This document shows positions 41,363 to 50,124 of a stretch of 57,121 nt of DNA, in pieces. The notes beneath the pieces are model-generated. The model worked only from the letters and a program-made list of their open reading frames with translations. It did not search any database and was not told the DNA's origin. The stretch's first letter is position 1. The number at the start of each line of letters is the position of its first letter. Position numbers and translations under genes: made by a program. The stretch is taken from assembly GCA_903912445.1 (NCBI GenBank), contig CAIWHP010000030.1, positions 1-57,121 on the forward strand, written 5' to 3'. Origin of the DNA: an uncultured Lentisphaerota bacterium (GTDB lineage Bacteria; Verrucomicrobiota; Kiritimatiellia; CAIQIC01).

Positions 41363-42832
41363 TCAGTAGGTCACGTTCGTGAGCACGTCATAATTTTCCG
41401 CCGGCCGCCACGTGCCGTCGGGCGCGAGCTCGACGGCAACGATAGTGGTTTTTTTCGTCGGCTGCCAGACCGTGCAGCACCACGTGCCCTCTTTGTCGCG
41501 GAAGAAACTATTGTTCCCGCCGTTCTTGATGGCCACATAGCGGTCGCCGTAGGGCCCATAAATGCCGTTCGTCGAGGCGGACATCACGCAGTCGTAGGTC
41601 TGCGACCACTTGCCCTTCTCGTCCCAGTAGTGATTGGAAAAGGCGCCGCCAAAATAGTAAACGCCGTTGTGCTTGAACAGCGTGGTGCCTTCGTTGGCGA
41701 TGGCGTGGGCGTTGCGGGGGTAGATGACGCGCGGTTCTTCCGCGAGACCGCTGAGGTCGGGCTTCATCCGCGCTATGCGGCCGTGGCCGGAGGTCAGATA
41801 GACCCTGCCGTCATCATCCTCGAACAGATGCGGGTCCGGGTCCGTGGAGATGGGGCCATCAACGATGTCCTTGTAGGGACCGAGCGGCGTGTCGGAGGCG
41901 GCGATGCCGATGTGAAAGCCTTGCTTCAGTGGCCGGGGGGCCTTGTTGGGAAAATACACCAGCACCCATTTCTTCAGCGACTTGATGTAGGCGAGCTCCG
42001 GTGCCCAGATGATCTGGTCGGCGAAGTTCGGATCCCTTGGATTGGGCTGGCCGAGCTTGGCCGGGTCCGCCCACTTCGAGGCGGCGAATGTCCACGGCGT
42101 ACCGACCTTCACGAACGGTCCGCGGCGGCTATCGGCGCGGAAGAGGTCAATGCCCTCCTGTGTGCCGTGCAGCAGCGGCGTGCCGACGATGTAGTACTTG
42201 CCGTCTGGCCCGCGGATGCCGCAAGCATCGCGGATGTGCGGGATGTCGAGCACGAGCTGGAACTTGCTCGACTTGGTGCCGGCGTCGCGCAGTTCGGGCA
42301 CGTGATAGGGGCGCTCCTGCACGAAGGCAAAATCGAGCTGCGCGGGCCGGCCCTCGCTGCGCGTATAGATGACACCGTATTGGCACGGCTTCCCTGCCAC
42401 ATCGCGGCGGAAGATATAGCTGAAGAAACGCATCCACTTTGTGCCGTCACCGCGATTGTTCCAGCGGTTCGCCTCGCCCTCGTTCCACAGATCCAGCACA
42501 CCGTCGTGGCGCGCGGCGCAAAACGTGTTGTTGAACGTCTCGCGCGTGGTCGTCATGCGGAAGCGGAACCAGACCCGCTTGGCCTGCGCGGCGTTCATCG
42601 CCTGCTCGATCTCGCGGGCCGAGCCGGCCGCCTTCCACTCGGGGCTTTCCTGAAAGGCTGACCTGGTCCAGCCGCCTTTGTCTGCCTTGCTGGTCGGATC
42701 TTTGAAGGTATAGGTCAAGGCCAGCGGTAATCGCGGCTCCGGCGGCGTGCCCGGATCGAACCCGGCCACCGCAGACGCGTTCGCGACAAGCCCGATGCCG
42801 CCAGCGACAAGCAGAATGAACTTCGTCATCAT
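41363..42832 (-). CDS. GH43-like five-bladed propeller glycosidase
   Basis: A 489-residue exported protein with signal peptide (MTKFILLVAGGIGLVANASA). The N-terminal third is a beta-rich extension. From about residue 190 the GH43/GH117-like propeller appears: IRDACGIRGPDGKYYIVGTP, IIWAPELAYIKSLKKWVLVY, DPDPHLFEDDDGRVYL and ANEGTTLFKHNGVYYF, which are typical acidic-site strands. The family removes arabinose, xylose or galactose units. The ATG at 42832 overlaps the GH95 stop (ATGA). Confidence 0.88.
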   Translation of the reverse strand: MMTKFILLVAGGIGLVANASAVAGFDPGTPPEPRLPLALTYTFKDPTSKADKGGWTRSAFQESPEWKAAGSAREIEQAMNAAQAKRVWFRFRMTTTRETFNNTFCAARHDGVLDLWNEGEANRWNNRGDGTKWMRFFSYIFRRDVAGKPCQYGVIYTRSEGRPAQLDFAFVQERPYHVPELRDAGTKSSKFQLVLDIPHIRDACGIRGPDGKYYIVGTPLLHGTQEGIDLFRADSRRGPFVKVGTPWTFAASKWADPAKLGQPNPRDPNFADQIIWAPELAYIKSLKKWVLVYFPNKAPRPLKQGFHIGIAASDTPLGPYKDIVDGPISTDPDPHLFEDDDGRVYLTSGHGRIARMKPDLSGLAEEPRVIYPRNAHAIANEGTTLFKHNGVYYFGGAFSNHYWDEKGKWSQTYDCVMSASTNGIYGPYGDRYVAIKNGGNNSFFRDKEGTWCCTVWQPTKKTTIVAVELAPDGTWRPAENYDVLTNVTY

Positions 42833-45087
42833 TTCTTTGCCCCATAGAAATTGCATTTCGCCGGGTCGGCAGTTACGGGGGACACGACCGCTTCTGGCAT
42901 CTTGTCACCACCGTACAGCACCACTTCTTCGCCTTTCTTCAGTTCAATAGCAACGACCCCATCCTCAACCGTCTTTACCGTCATGCGCTTCCCTGCATCA
43001 TCGGTTCTCACGGCATGAACCGCCCCATCAATCGAAGTCCTGACCCGGCACGGTTCACCGGCCAGGCTCTTCACCTTGACCCACAGGGTCTTGCCGTCCT
43101 TGCGGGCGGCACTCACCAGAAAAGCACCTTCGGTGCGCAGATCGGAGAAGACAGCATCCTTCCAGATCGATGGCGTGGCCGGGAAGACTCGGATCAAACC
43201 GTTTCGCGATTGCAGCAGCATGTCGTGGACGTTCTGGCAAAAGGAAAATCCGACCTCCAGCGTTCCCTCGTTGTAAAAGCCGTTCGGCGTTGCGTTGGTG
43301 TTGAGAAATTCTTGCAGCACGGCCAGGGCATCGTCAGCGCGTTGCATGAGCGCATACATGGAACAGGCACCGGTGCGGCTGAAGCCGAAGAGGCCACCTT
43401 TTAGGCCGTACCAATGATCCACCGAACGCTTAATGAGATCGCGCTCGGCTACGTTATCCCAATCGAGCACCGCAAAGGGATAGATCGCGACCAAGTGGGA
43501 ATAATGCCGGTGGGATGCAGCCAAGGGCAACTTGTCGCCGATCCACAACCCGTCGCTGCCCTGCGGATAATCCACAACACTCCCCAGAAATTTTTTCCAG
43601 TCAGCCACCTTGTCGGCATTGAGGCCAAGCCGCTCACTTTCACGGATGAGGGTCAGCAAATCCCAACGCACGGCGCCAAGGTCGTAGTTGGAGTCGGTGG
43701 CCTTCCCTTTGTTGTATTCGGGGGAAATGGTTATGGGCAGATGGTATTTGCCGTCAGCTTCCTTCGTCATGGTGTGACGGTACAGATTGAAGCACTTTTC
43801 CAGCAACGGAAGGAACTTGTCGCGCAAGCGAACATCGTCGCCCGACCAACGGCACTGCCGCCAATACGCCTCCATCGCCCAACTCAAGTTGGCGAGTTCG
43901 TTATGCGCCGGAAATTTCGCGGGCCCTGACGAGCGTAATTGCTGGTCGGCACAGCGTCCGAACCAGGCCGAATCCGAGCGCCAATCCTTGTTGGGAAGGT
44001 TGCTGCTCAAGTTGGCGGCGTTCTTCTCCAAAGTGGAACAGAGGCTTTCGGCAAGGGGCAGGCGATTGGCTGTGGCCTGCGCATAGTAGGCCAACTGGAG
44101 ATTCATGTTGCAACAGATATAGGGCCAGCCGGTATCGAACATCCACATGCCGTGCACATCAATCGGCGGCTGGTCAGCGCGCGTTGTAGCGTAAAGCTTG
44201 TAAATGTTGATCCAGTAGTAGGACTCGGCGCGTGTATCGTTCAAGCTGACGAAACTAGCCGGATACCAGTCATGCCATGCTGCCGTGTGCGAGGCAAGCA
44301 ACGTATCAACCGGGTCCTGGCATGAACGGATGGTCTCCAACGCGAGGTTCTTTGCGTCGGCACTTATCGGCATCACGGTGGCCAACACGATGCGTTTGTT
44401 CGCCGCAGGTTTCTCCCCCCGCCACGCCGCCGCGAAATGGCCTCCAGCGTTCAACGAATGAACGGACACCTGCACATCGCCATGTCGTTCGATCTGCGCG
44501 GGCGGATTCCGCTCATAGCTCGGATCAATGTTGGTTTTCTTGAAGCTTTCCCAGCGCGAACTCGACGCGCTGGCAGGTTGCCACTCCCAGGCGAAACCGT
44601 CTTCCGCGCCCTCGGTCGTGAACTCGAACACGACCAGCGGCTTGGTCGCGTGGACAAAGGCCCGCCAGGAGATCTTGCCTTTCTCGGTCGTGACGGTGCC
44701 GGTGCTCAAGGCATCCCACAGCGCCAGTCGTCCACTGAAAGAGGTCACCTTCCCGACTGGACGCAGAGTGAAGCGACCGATCCTCAAGCGGGCCGTGTCG
44801 AGGCCCGCCGCGTTTTTGAACTCATAGCGGAAGGGACGAACATCGGCGACATCCTGCCGGTGCAACGTAAAGCTCACGGCAGTCGGTGTGCCGAAGATGG
44901 AAGCGCCCATCTGCCCATTGCCGAGCATGATGCCAGTGCTCCATCCGTGCGGAAGCTTCGTCCAAACGAGGTCGTGCCTCGCCATGAACTCAGGCCAATT
45001 GATGGGTTGCTGCGCCGAAACATCTGCTCGCCCCCAAGCTGAAAACACCAACAGTACAACGGCCGCCCAACTCAATGCGTATTTCAT
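42829..45087 (-). CDS. GH95-like alpha-L-fucosidase/galactosidase
   Basis: A 752-residue exported glycosidase with signal peptide (MKYALSWAAVVLLVFSAWG). It shows the GH95-type N-domain HGWSTGIMLGNGQMGASIFG and the (alpha/alpha)6 barrel region ESYYWINIYKLYATTRADQP followed by HGMWMFDTGWPYICCNMNLQ, PAHNELANLSWAMEAY, and ASHRHYSHLVAIYPF before the C-terminal sandwich. Relatives cleave alpha-1,2-fucose or alpha-L-galactose. The start at 45087 is chosen because the signal peptide begins there. Confidence 0.9.
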   Translation of the reverse strand: MKYALSWAAVVLLVFSAWGRADVSAQQPINWPEFMARHDLVWTKLPHGWSTGIMLGNGQMGASIFGTPTAVSFTLHRQDVADVRPFRYEFKNAAGLDTARLRIGRFTLRPVGKVTSFSGRLALWDALSTGTVTTEKGKISWRAFVHATKPLVVFEFTTEGAEDGFAWEWQPASASSSRWESFKKTNIDPSYERNPPAQIERHGDVQVSVHSLNAGGHFAAAWRGEKPAANKRIVLATVMPISADAKNLALETIRSCQDPVDTLLASHTAAWHDWYPASFVSLNDTRAESYYWINIYKLYATTRADQPPIDVHGMWMFDTGWPYICCNMNLQLAYYAQATANRLPLAESLCSTLEKNAANLSSNLPNKDWRSDSAWFGRCADQQLRSSGPAKFPAHNELANLSWAMEAYWRQCRWSGDDVRLRDKFLPLLEKCFNLYRHTMTKEADGKYHLPITISPEYNKGKATDSNYDLGAVRWDLLTLIRESERLGLNADKVADWKKFLGSVVDYPQGSDGLWIGDKLPLAASHRHYSHLVAIYPFAVLDWDNVAERDLIKRSVDHWYGLKGGLFGFSRTGACSMYALMQRADDALAVLQEFLNTNATPNGFYNEGTLEVGFSFCQNVHDMLLQSRNGLIRVFPATPSIWKDAVFSDLRTEGAFLVSAARKDGKTLWVKVKSLAGEPCRVRTSIDGAVHAVRTDDAGKRMTVKTVEDGVVAIELKKGEEVVLYGGDKMPEAVVSPVTADPAKCNFYGAKK

Positions 45088-45116
45088 ATGAGTTTCTTTT
45101 TTACCGTGCTGCAAAG

Positions 45117-46574
45117 TTAGTCGTATTCCGTGTCGATTCGTTTCAACAAGACTTGTGGGCTGGCTACCCGGCCACAGGAACGCACGCCCGGGCCATTCGC
45201 CTTGACCCCGAGGTCGGTGCCCATTTGTTCGACCAACTTCTGGAGACGCGCGACGACCTCCGGATGTTGCGCCGCCACGTCAGTCGTCTCGCCCTTATCG
45301 GTGTCGAGGTTGTAGAGGCGCGGGCCGGTGTGTTTGACCGGCTCGCCCTCACCTTCAGGGCGGCCGGTGCGTTGCGGGGCAATGGCCAACTTCCAGGGGC
45401 CGGAGCGCACCGCCTCCAGTCTAAGGTGGTTGTAATAGAACAAAGCCTCGTGGGGGGACGCCTTGGTTTGGCCGGAAAGCAACGGCCAGATGTCTTTGCC
45501 GTCAATCTTGTGACCGGTTGGGACTTCGCCTCCGGCGAGCTTAACGAGGGTCGGCAGCACGTCCATTTCGCTGGTGATCGCGTCGCAGACAGTGCGCGGG
45601 GTGATTTTGCCCGGCCACCAGGCAAGGGTTGGCTCGCGCATGCCTCCTTCCCATGTGGTGAACTTGCCGCCGCGAAAGGGCGCGGCCGTGCCGCAGTGGT
45701 TGCGCGCGGTGAGCCAGGGTCCGTTATCGCTGGTGAAGAGCACCAACGTCCGGTCGGCGAGTTTCAACTCTTGCAGGGTATCCAGCACACGGCCCACGCT
45801 CCAGTCCACTTCCTCGACCCAGTCGCCGTAAAGGCCGTTGGCGGATTTGCCTTTGAACGCGGTGCCCGGGTGGAGCGGGACATGGACGGCGGTGTGAGCA
45901 AAGTAGAGAAAAAAAGGATGATCTTTGTTGGCGGTCATGAATTTGGCTGCTTCCTCTGTATAACGGGTCGTGAGCGTATCCTGCTCGGCGGGCGCTTCGA
46001 CAACCTTGTCATCGCGCAGCAGGGGCAACGGCGGGGCCGTCAGTTTGGCTGGGTTGGATTTCTTCTGGGCGACCTTTTTGGGAGAAGCGCCTTTTCGTAT
46101 CTCCATGTCGTTGGAGTAAGGCAGACCGAAGTAGTGATCGAAACCGCGCCGGGTGGGCAGAAACTCCGGCTGATCGCCCAGGTGCCACTTGCCGATAGCC
46201 ATCGTGGCGTAACCTTGGCCTTTCAAGAGGCTGGCCACGGTATGTTCTTTGGCGCTCAGGCCGATGGGGCTGCCGGGATGAACGACCGTCGGCATGGAGA
46301 CCCGTTGGGCATAGCACCCGGTCATCATCTGGGCGCGCGACGGGGTGCAGCACGGCGCGGCATAGAAGCTGGTCAGTGTCAGCCCCTCGCTCGCCATTTG
46401 ATCGAGATTGGGAGTCCGGTTCAGTTTGGAACCAAACGGGCCGATGTCGCCATAGGCCAGGTCGTCAACCAGGATGACGACGAAGTTGGGTTTGGGAGGG
46501 GCTGCAGCTTGGGCCGGTGCAGCGCCCCACGCAACACTACTCGCCAACAAAACCGCGACAAGTAACCGTTGCAA
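45117..46574 (-). CDS. Secreted sulfatase (N-formylglycine type), TTG start
   Basis: A 485-residue arylsulfatase-type enzyme. A signal peptide (LQRLLVAVLLASSVAWGAAP, cleavage near AQAAA) precedes PNFVVILVDDLAYGDIG with the metal-binding Asp pair. The CxPSR motif is CTPSR at 76-80, so Cys76 would be converted to formylglycine. GKWHLGDQPEF and FTSDNGPW are further sulfatase motifs. It removes sulfate esters from a glycan. No ATG is available; TTG at 46574 is taken as start because GGAG ends 8 nt upstream and the signal peptide begins at once. The modifying enzyme (FGE or anSME) is not in the window. Confidence 0.94.
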   Translation of the reverse strand: MQRLLVAVLLASSVAWGAAPAQAAAPPKPNFVVILVDDLAYGDIGPFGSKLNRTPNLDQMASEGLTLTSFYAAPCCTPSRAQMMTGCYAQRVSMPTVVHPGSPIGLSAKEHTVASLLKGQGYATMAIGKWHLGDQPEFLPTRRGFDHYFGLPYSNDMEIRKGASPKKVAQKKSNPAKLTAPPLPLLRDDKVVEAPAEQDTLTTRYTEEAAKFMTANKDHPFFLYFAHTAVHVPLHPGTAFKGKSANGLYGDWVEEVDWSVGRVLDTLQELKLADRTLVLFTSDNGPWLTARNHCGTAAPFRGGKFTTWEGGMREPTLAWWPGKITPRTVCDAITSEMDVLPTLVKLAGGEVPTGHKIDGKDIWPLLSGQTKASPHEALFYYNHLRLEAVRSGPWKLAIAPQRTGRPEGEGEPVKHTGPRLYNLDTDKGETTDVAAQHPEVVARLQKLVEQMGTDLGVKANGPGVRSCGRVASPQVLLKRIDTEYD

Positions 46575-46579
46575 ATGAA

Positions 46580-47932
46580 CTACTCCATCGTCCAAGGCGC
46601 GCGCATCGGCGGGCGCTTCGCCAGTTTGTTGGCGGCATCGTTGCCGATGAAAACTTCCTTGTCGGGATCCCACGCCAGCTTCGCGCCGCCAAGCTGGACG
46701 GCGATGTGCGCGAGGTGGCAGAGCGAGGTCGTGCGCTGGCCCACCTCCTCGTCCTCCAGCGTTTTGCCGCGCGAGCGCACGGCGTCAATGAAGTCCTGCT
46801 TCTCGCTCTTGAGCGGGAAATGAATTTCTTCCGGCCCGAGCTGCTCCTTCAAGATCTTCGGGTCGCTAGCCTGCAACCGTTCGGGGTGGAGCTTGTCCTG
46901 CGCGTAGTTGACCTGGATCCAGCCCTTCTCGCCCTCGAAGCGCACGTGCGGCGTGCCCATCTGGTAGAAAAATTCCATGCCGTTGGCGAACTTGTACCAA
47001 GCGTCGAAGTACTCCAGTACATTCCACACCTTTCCGTCGTGGAATTTTCCGGTCGCCTTGAGCTCCACCGGCCCGGTGCGCTCCGTGCCCGCGCCCCACT
47101 GCCCGATGTCGTTGAGGTGCGTTCCCCAGTTGGTGACCATGCCGTCGCAATAATCGAGGTTCCGCATCCAGCCGGGACGACTCTTGAGATCGCGCGGCGT
47201 ATGGACACGCTTCTGCATATAGTCCACTTTCGGCGCCGGCCCGAGCCACAAGTCGTAATCCAGATCCGCCGGCGGCGGCGTTACGGTTTCCGCTTCGTTG
47301 GGGAAAACTTCCTTGGGCGAGCCGGTGCGCACCACCAGCACCTTGCCGATGCGCCCGTTGCGCACCAGTTCGGCCGCACGGTGCATCGGCTCCAGCGACC
47401 GGAATTCGCTGTCCACCCGGAAGACGCGGTTGTGCTTCGCCACTTCACTGGCGAGCAGGCGCCCCTCGTCGATGTAGCGCGTGATCGGTTTCTCCAGCGC
47501 CACGTCCTTGCCCGCGCGCACCGCGGCGACCGCCATCGGCACGTGCCAGTGGTCCTGCGTCGAGATCATCACCGCGTCAATCGTCTTGTCGGCGAGCAGC
47601 TCGCGGAAATCCTTGTAGGCCTTGCAGCCCTTGAAGTCGCCGTCTTTCCCCTTGGCGTAATATTTTTCGATCTGCTGCTTGGCCTGCTCCATGCGCCAGG
47701 CGTCCACGTCGCACACGGCGACGCATTGCACGCCGGCGGTCCTGATGAAGCCCGGAATGTTGGAGTGATAGGCCTGCCGTCCGCAGCCGATGAAGCCCAC
47801 CGTGACTTTCTTGCTGGGCGCATCCGCGCCCAGCAGCCGCCGTGGCAGCAGCAGCGGTCCCGCCGCCATGCCCGCCGCCGCCAGACTCATGCCGCCCAAG
47901 AACCCGCGCCGCGTCATGCCTTGCATCTTCAT
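46580..47932 (-). CDS. Gfo/Idh/MocA family oxidoreductase, Tat-exported (first gene of glycan operon)
   Basis: A 450-residue enzyme with twin-arginine signal TRRGFLGGMSLAAAGMAAGP. Rossmann motif VGFIGCGRQAYHS, catalytic joint VALEKP, and MVTNWGTHLNDIGQW in the substrate domain. Likely a periplasmic sugar oxidoreductase that pairs with the second Gfo/Idh enzyme of the operon. The ATG at 47932 has AGGAG upstream; the longer frame would translate the palindromic repeat. Its stop lies 5 nt before the sulfatase start. Confidence 0.94.
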   Translation of the reverse strand: MKMQGMTRRGFLGGMSLAAAGMAAGPLLLPRRLLGADAPSKKVTVGFIGCGRQAYHSNIPGFIRTAGVQCVAVCDVDAWRMEQAKQQIEKYYAKGKDGDFKGCKAYKDFRELLADKTIDAVMISTQDHWHVPMAVAAVRAGKDVALEKPITRYIDEGRLLASEVAKHNRVFRVDSEFRSLEPMHRAAELVRNGRIGKVLVVRTGSPKEVFPNEAETVTPPPADLDYDLWLGPAPKVDYMQKRVHTPRDLKSRPGWMRNLDYCDGMVTNWGTHLNDIGQWGAGTERTGPVELKATGKFHDGKVWNVLEYFDAWYKFANGMEFFYQMGTPHVRFEGEKGWIQVNYAQDKLHPERLQASDPKILKEQLGPEEIHFPLKSEKQDFIDAVRSRGKTLEDEEVGQRTTSLCHLAHIAVQLGGAKLAWDPDKEVFIGNDAANKLAKRPPMRAPWTME

Positions 47933-47968
47933 GTTCGACTCCTGTTTTGCCTGCCGCTCACGCCTGCT

Positions 47969-48018
47969 TTCCAAACCTTGGAAACCGTTCACGTTGTTTT
48001 TCCAGACCTTGGAAAAAC
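47969..48018. repeat. Pair of TTTCCAAG-type palindromes upstream of the glycan operon
   Basis: TTTCCAAACCTTGGAAA (47969-47985) and a longer copy, TTTTCCAGACCTTGGAAAA, centred at 48008 have centres 31 bp apart. They lie in the leader region between the AraC gene and the operon. Confidence 0.9.
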
Positions 48019-48120
48019 GCCCGCCGCGGCTCGCGTCCGCCAGCGTGCCCGCACTTTCCCACACCGCACGCGCGCCGTACATGCCAATCCGCTAGCATCT
48101 GCCGCGGCGTGGCGTTTCTG

Positions 48121-48960
48121 CTACTTTTTTGTCCGGGTCGTCACCCCGAAAAACCGTTTATAGGCGCGGCTGAAATCGTTGGCGTGCCGGTAGCCCAGCT
48201 CGAACGCAATCTGCTTGACGGCGACGCCGCCCGCCAGCCGCACGCGGGCGTGCTGCATGCGCACCTCGAGCGCGACCGCCTGCGGGCTGCGCCGGTGATG
48301 CTTCTGAAACAGGTTGCGCAGCGCGGCCGGGGAAATCTGAAGGTATTCGCAGAGCCGCTTCGCCGGCTGGAGCGCCGCCGGGTTGTGGCGGAGGAAGTGT
48401 ACCGCCAGGTTCGCCCGGTAGTGGCTGTTGGCCGCCTCGGTGTGGCCGAGCTCCCCCGCCAGGCACAGGTCCAGGTCCAGCCGCGCCCGGCGCAGGGCCA
48501 GCGCCGCCATCTCGCCGGCGCCCGCCACGGCGCGCAGGCAGTCGCGATTGATCGCGGTGAGCCGGCGCAGCGCGCCTTCGCCCACGCGCAGCCGCCGGAA
48601 GCCCCCGCCCGGGGGCACGAGCTGCGAGTGCGCCGGCGGGGTGCGCCACAGCCACGTCATCAGGCGGCACGAGCGCTGCGCCTTGTCGCGCCAGCCGTAG
48701 GCACAGTCGGGGTGGAAGATAAAGACCTCGCCGCGCCGCGTCGGACGCGGGCGGCCGCGGATGAGCACGGTGGGCACGCCCTCGAGAATGACGGCGTAGA
48801 CCCAGCCCTCGTGCATCGCCAGCGGGATCGGGTGCTCGCCCATCCAGCGCAGGCCCCACGAGAGGTAGAGCAGCTCCCAGCCCGCCGGATCGTGCGGCAT
48901 CCAGCGCGGCCGCCCTTGCGGCGGCAACATGGTACAGCGCGGCACCGTGGCTTCACTCAT
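48121..48960 (-). CDS. AraC family transcriptional regulator
   Basis: A 279-residue regulator. The N-terminal cupin-like sensing domain (about 30-110, GEVFIFHPDCAYGWRD) is followed by the AraC DNA-binding domain with two helix-turn-helices, the second in VAVKQIAFELGYRHANDFSR then AYKRFFGVTTRTKK. It is encoded just upstream of the glycan operon on the same strand, so it is the likely sugar-responsive activator. A TTGGCA-N17-TAGTTT promoter leaves only 6 nt before the ATG, suggesting a leaderless mRNA. Confidence 0.92.
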   Translation of the reverse strand: MSEATVPRCTMLPPQGRPRWMPHDPAGWELLYLSWGLRWMGEHPIPLAMHEGWVYAVILEGVPTVLIRGRPRPTRRGEVFIFHPDCAYGWRDKAQRSCRLMTWLWRTPPAHSQLVPPGGGFRRLRVGEGALRRLTAINRDCLRAVAGAGEMAALALRRARLDLDLCLAGELGHTEAANSHYRANLAVHFLRHNPAALQPAKRLCEYLQISPAALRNLFQKHHRRSPQAVALEVRMQHARVRLAGGVAVKQIAFELGYRHANDFSRAYKRFFGVTTRTKK

Positions 48961-48966
48961 GCCGCG

Positions 48967-48995
48967 AAACTAGCAGAACCGCTTGCGGCTGCCAA
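48967..48995 (-). promoter_or_regulatory. Putative promoter TTGGCA-N17-TAGTTT, leaderless spacing
   Basis: On the minus strand TTGGCA (plus 48990-48995) and TAGTTT (plus 48967-48972) have 17 nt between them. Six nt (CGCGGC) separate the -10 from the ATG at 48960. Confidence 0.6.
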
Positions 48996-49009
48996 GCCGG
49001 ACAGACGGC

Positions 49010-50053
49010 TCATTGGCCGGCGTATGCGGGATAGAGCTCGCGGAACAGCGCGGTCGGAAGGAGGAAGTACACGCCCTCGACCTGCGGAAAGCTGGCGTCG
49101 CAGACCGCACAGCGCAGCCGGCCGGCATCAGGTTGCACCGGATGTTCCGCCTGGGTCTTCGTCAGGCAATCGGGGCAAAGCAGCGCATCCATCGGCTGCA
49201 AGACCGGAGGCTCTGCTGTGGACGGATGTTTGGTGCAGAGGCCGGACACACCGCCGCCGAGCAGGAGGTTCAGGAGGTTGCGCGGCCCGAGGCGATCGCC
49301 CAGGTGTGACCGGATGCGTCCCTCCAGGCTGGCGGCGGTCAGGTCAGACCCGTCGAAAACCCGGCAGGCGGCCAGCCAGGCGCGCAACGGGATGTCGTGG
49401 TTCTCGACGATGCCGTGCTCGCGCTCATCGCAGCGTTCCTCGGTGAAAAACTTGGCCAGCAAGCGCAGCGCCTTGTTCCGTTGCAGCACGGACCCGGCAT
49501 AGACCTTCTGCCGCTGCCGGTAGAGCACAAGCTTGGGCCGGTGATAGGGCTCCTCGTTGAAGAAGAAATGGCCCCCGGCCAGCACGCGGCGGATTTCGCG
49601 CACGACCGGCGTCAGCTCCGGAAAATGGTGCAGGAATTCGTAGCAGAAAACGAAGGGGAAGGCGTGGCTGCGCAGGGGCAAGTGATTGACGTCGCAGCAG
49701 ACGCGCAGCGGCAGCTTCGGCTTGCCGAAGAGTCGGGCGAAGTGCTCCGCCGTCTGCAGCTGGTCGAAGGAGATATCCGCCGCGATGCCCTCCGCGCCGA
49801 GGTCGTTGACGAGCACGAGCGAGCGCTGGCCGCGCTCGGCGCCCAGCTCGAGAAACGGCGCGAGACGGACTCCGCGGCCCTGCAGCGCGCCCAGCTCGCG
49901 CGCGGTCGTCGCCATGCGCTCGCGCAGGATGGCGTCGTGCGCGTCCTTGCCGTAGTAGTCCGGCAGGAGCATCCGGCCGGTGACGTGCTGCTCGGCGAGC
50001 TTGCGCCGGAATTCGATTTCGCCGCGGAGGTTGGAGAGGGTCTGCGACTGCAT
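49010..50053 (-). CDS. SAM-dependent methyltransferase with C-terminal Trm112-like zinc ribbon
   Basis: A 347-residue protein. The SAM-binding part covers about 60-190 ([58 protein letters not shown]). The C-terminal 65 residues carry a Trm112-type zinc ribbon, CPDCLTK and [19 protein letters not shown]. In-cis fusion of the ribbon is known in lipid and glycan methyltransferases. The substrate is not evident. It lies downstream of rho, separated by a strong hairpin. Confidence 0.87.
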   Translation of the reverse strand: MQSQTLSNLRGEIEFRRKLAEQHVTGRMLLPDYYGKDAHDAILRERMATTARELGALQGRGVRLAPFLELGAERGQRSLVLVNDLGAEGIAADISFDQLQTAEHFARLFGKPKLPLRVCCDVNHLPLRSHAFPFVFCYEFLHHFPELTPVVREIRRVLAGGHFFFNEEPYHRPKLVLYRQRQKVYAGSVLQRNKALRLLAKFFTEERCDEREHGIVENHDIPLRAWLAACRVFDGSDLTAASLEGRIRSHLGDRLGPRNLLNLLLGGGVSGLCTKHPSTAEPPVLQPMDALLCPDCLTKTQAEHPVQPDAGRLRCAVCDASFPQVEGVYFLLPTALFRELYPAYAGQ

Positions 50054-50070
50054 GGCGGCGCCTCCGGCGC

Positions 50071-50103
50071 GCTGCCGGTTTCCATGACCGGGAAACCGGC
50101 AGC
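50071..50103. terminator. Perfect 13-bp hairpin between rho and the methyltransferase gene
   Basis: GCTGCCGGTTTCC (50071-50083) and GGAAACCGGCAGC (50091-50103) pair perfectly around a 7-nt loop. It lies 21 nt after the rho stop. There is no T tract, so it may be a stabilising structure or a GC-rich relative of the TTTCC..GGAAA repeat. Confidence 0.6.
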
Positions 50104-50124
50104 CCGTTTTGCCAGGGCCAGAAA

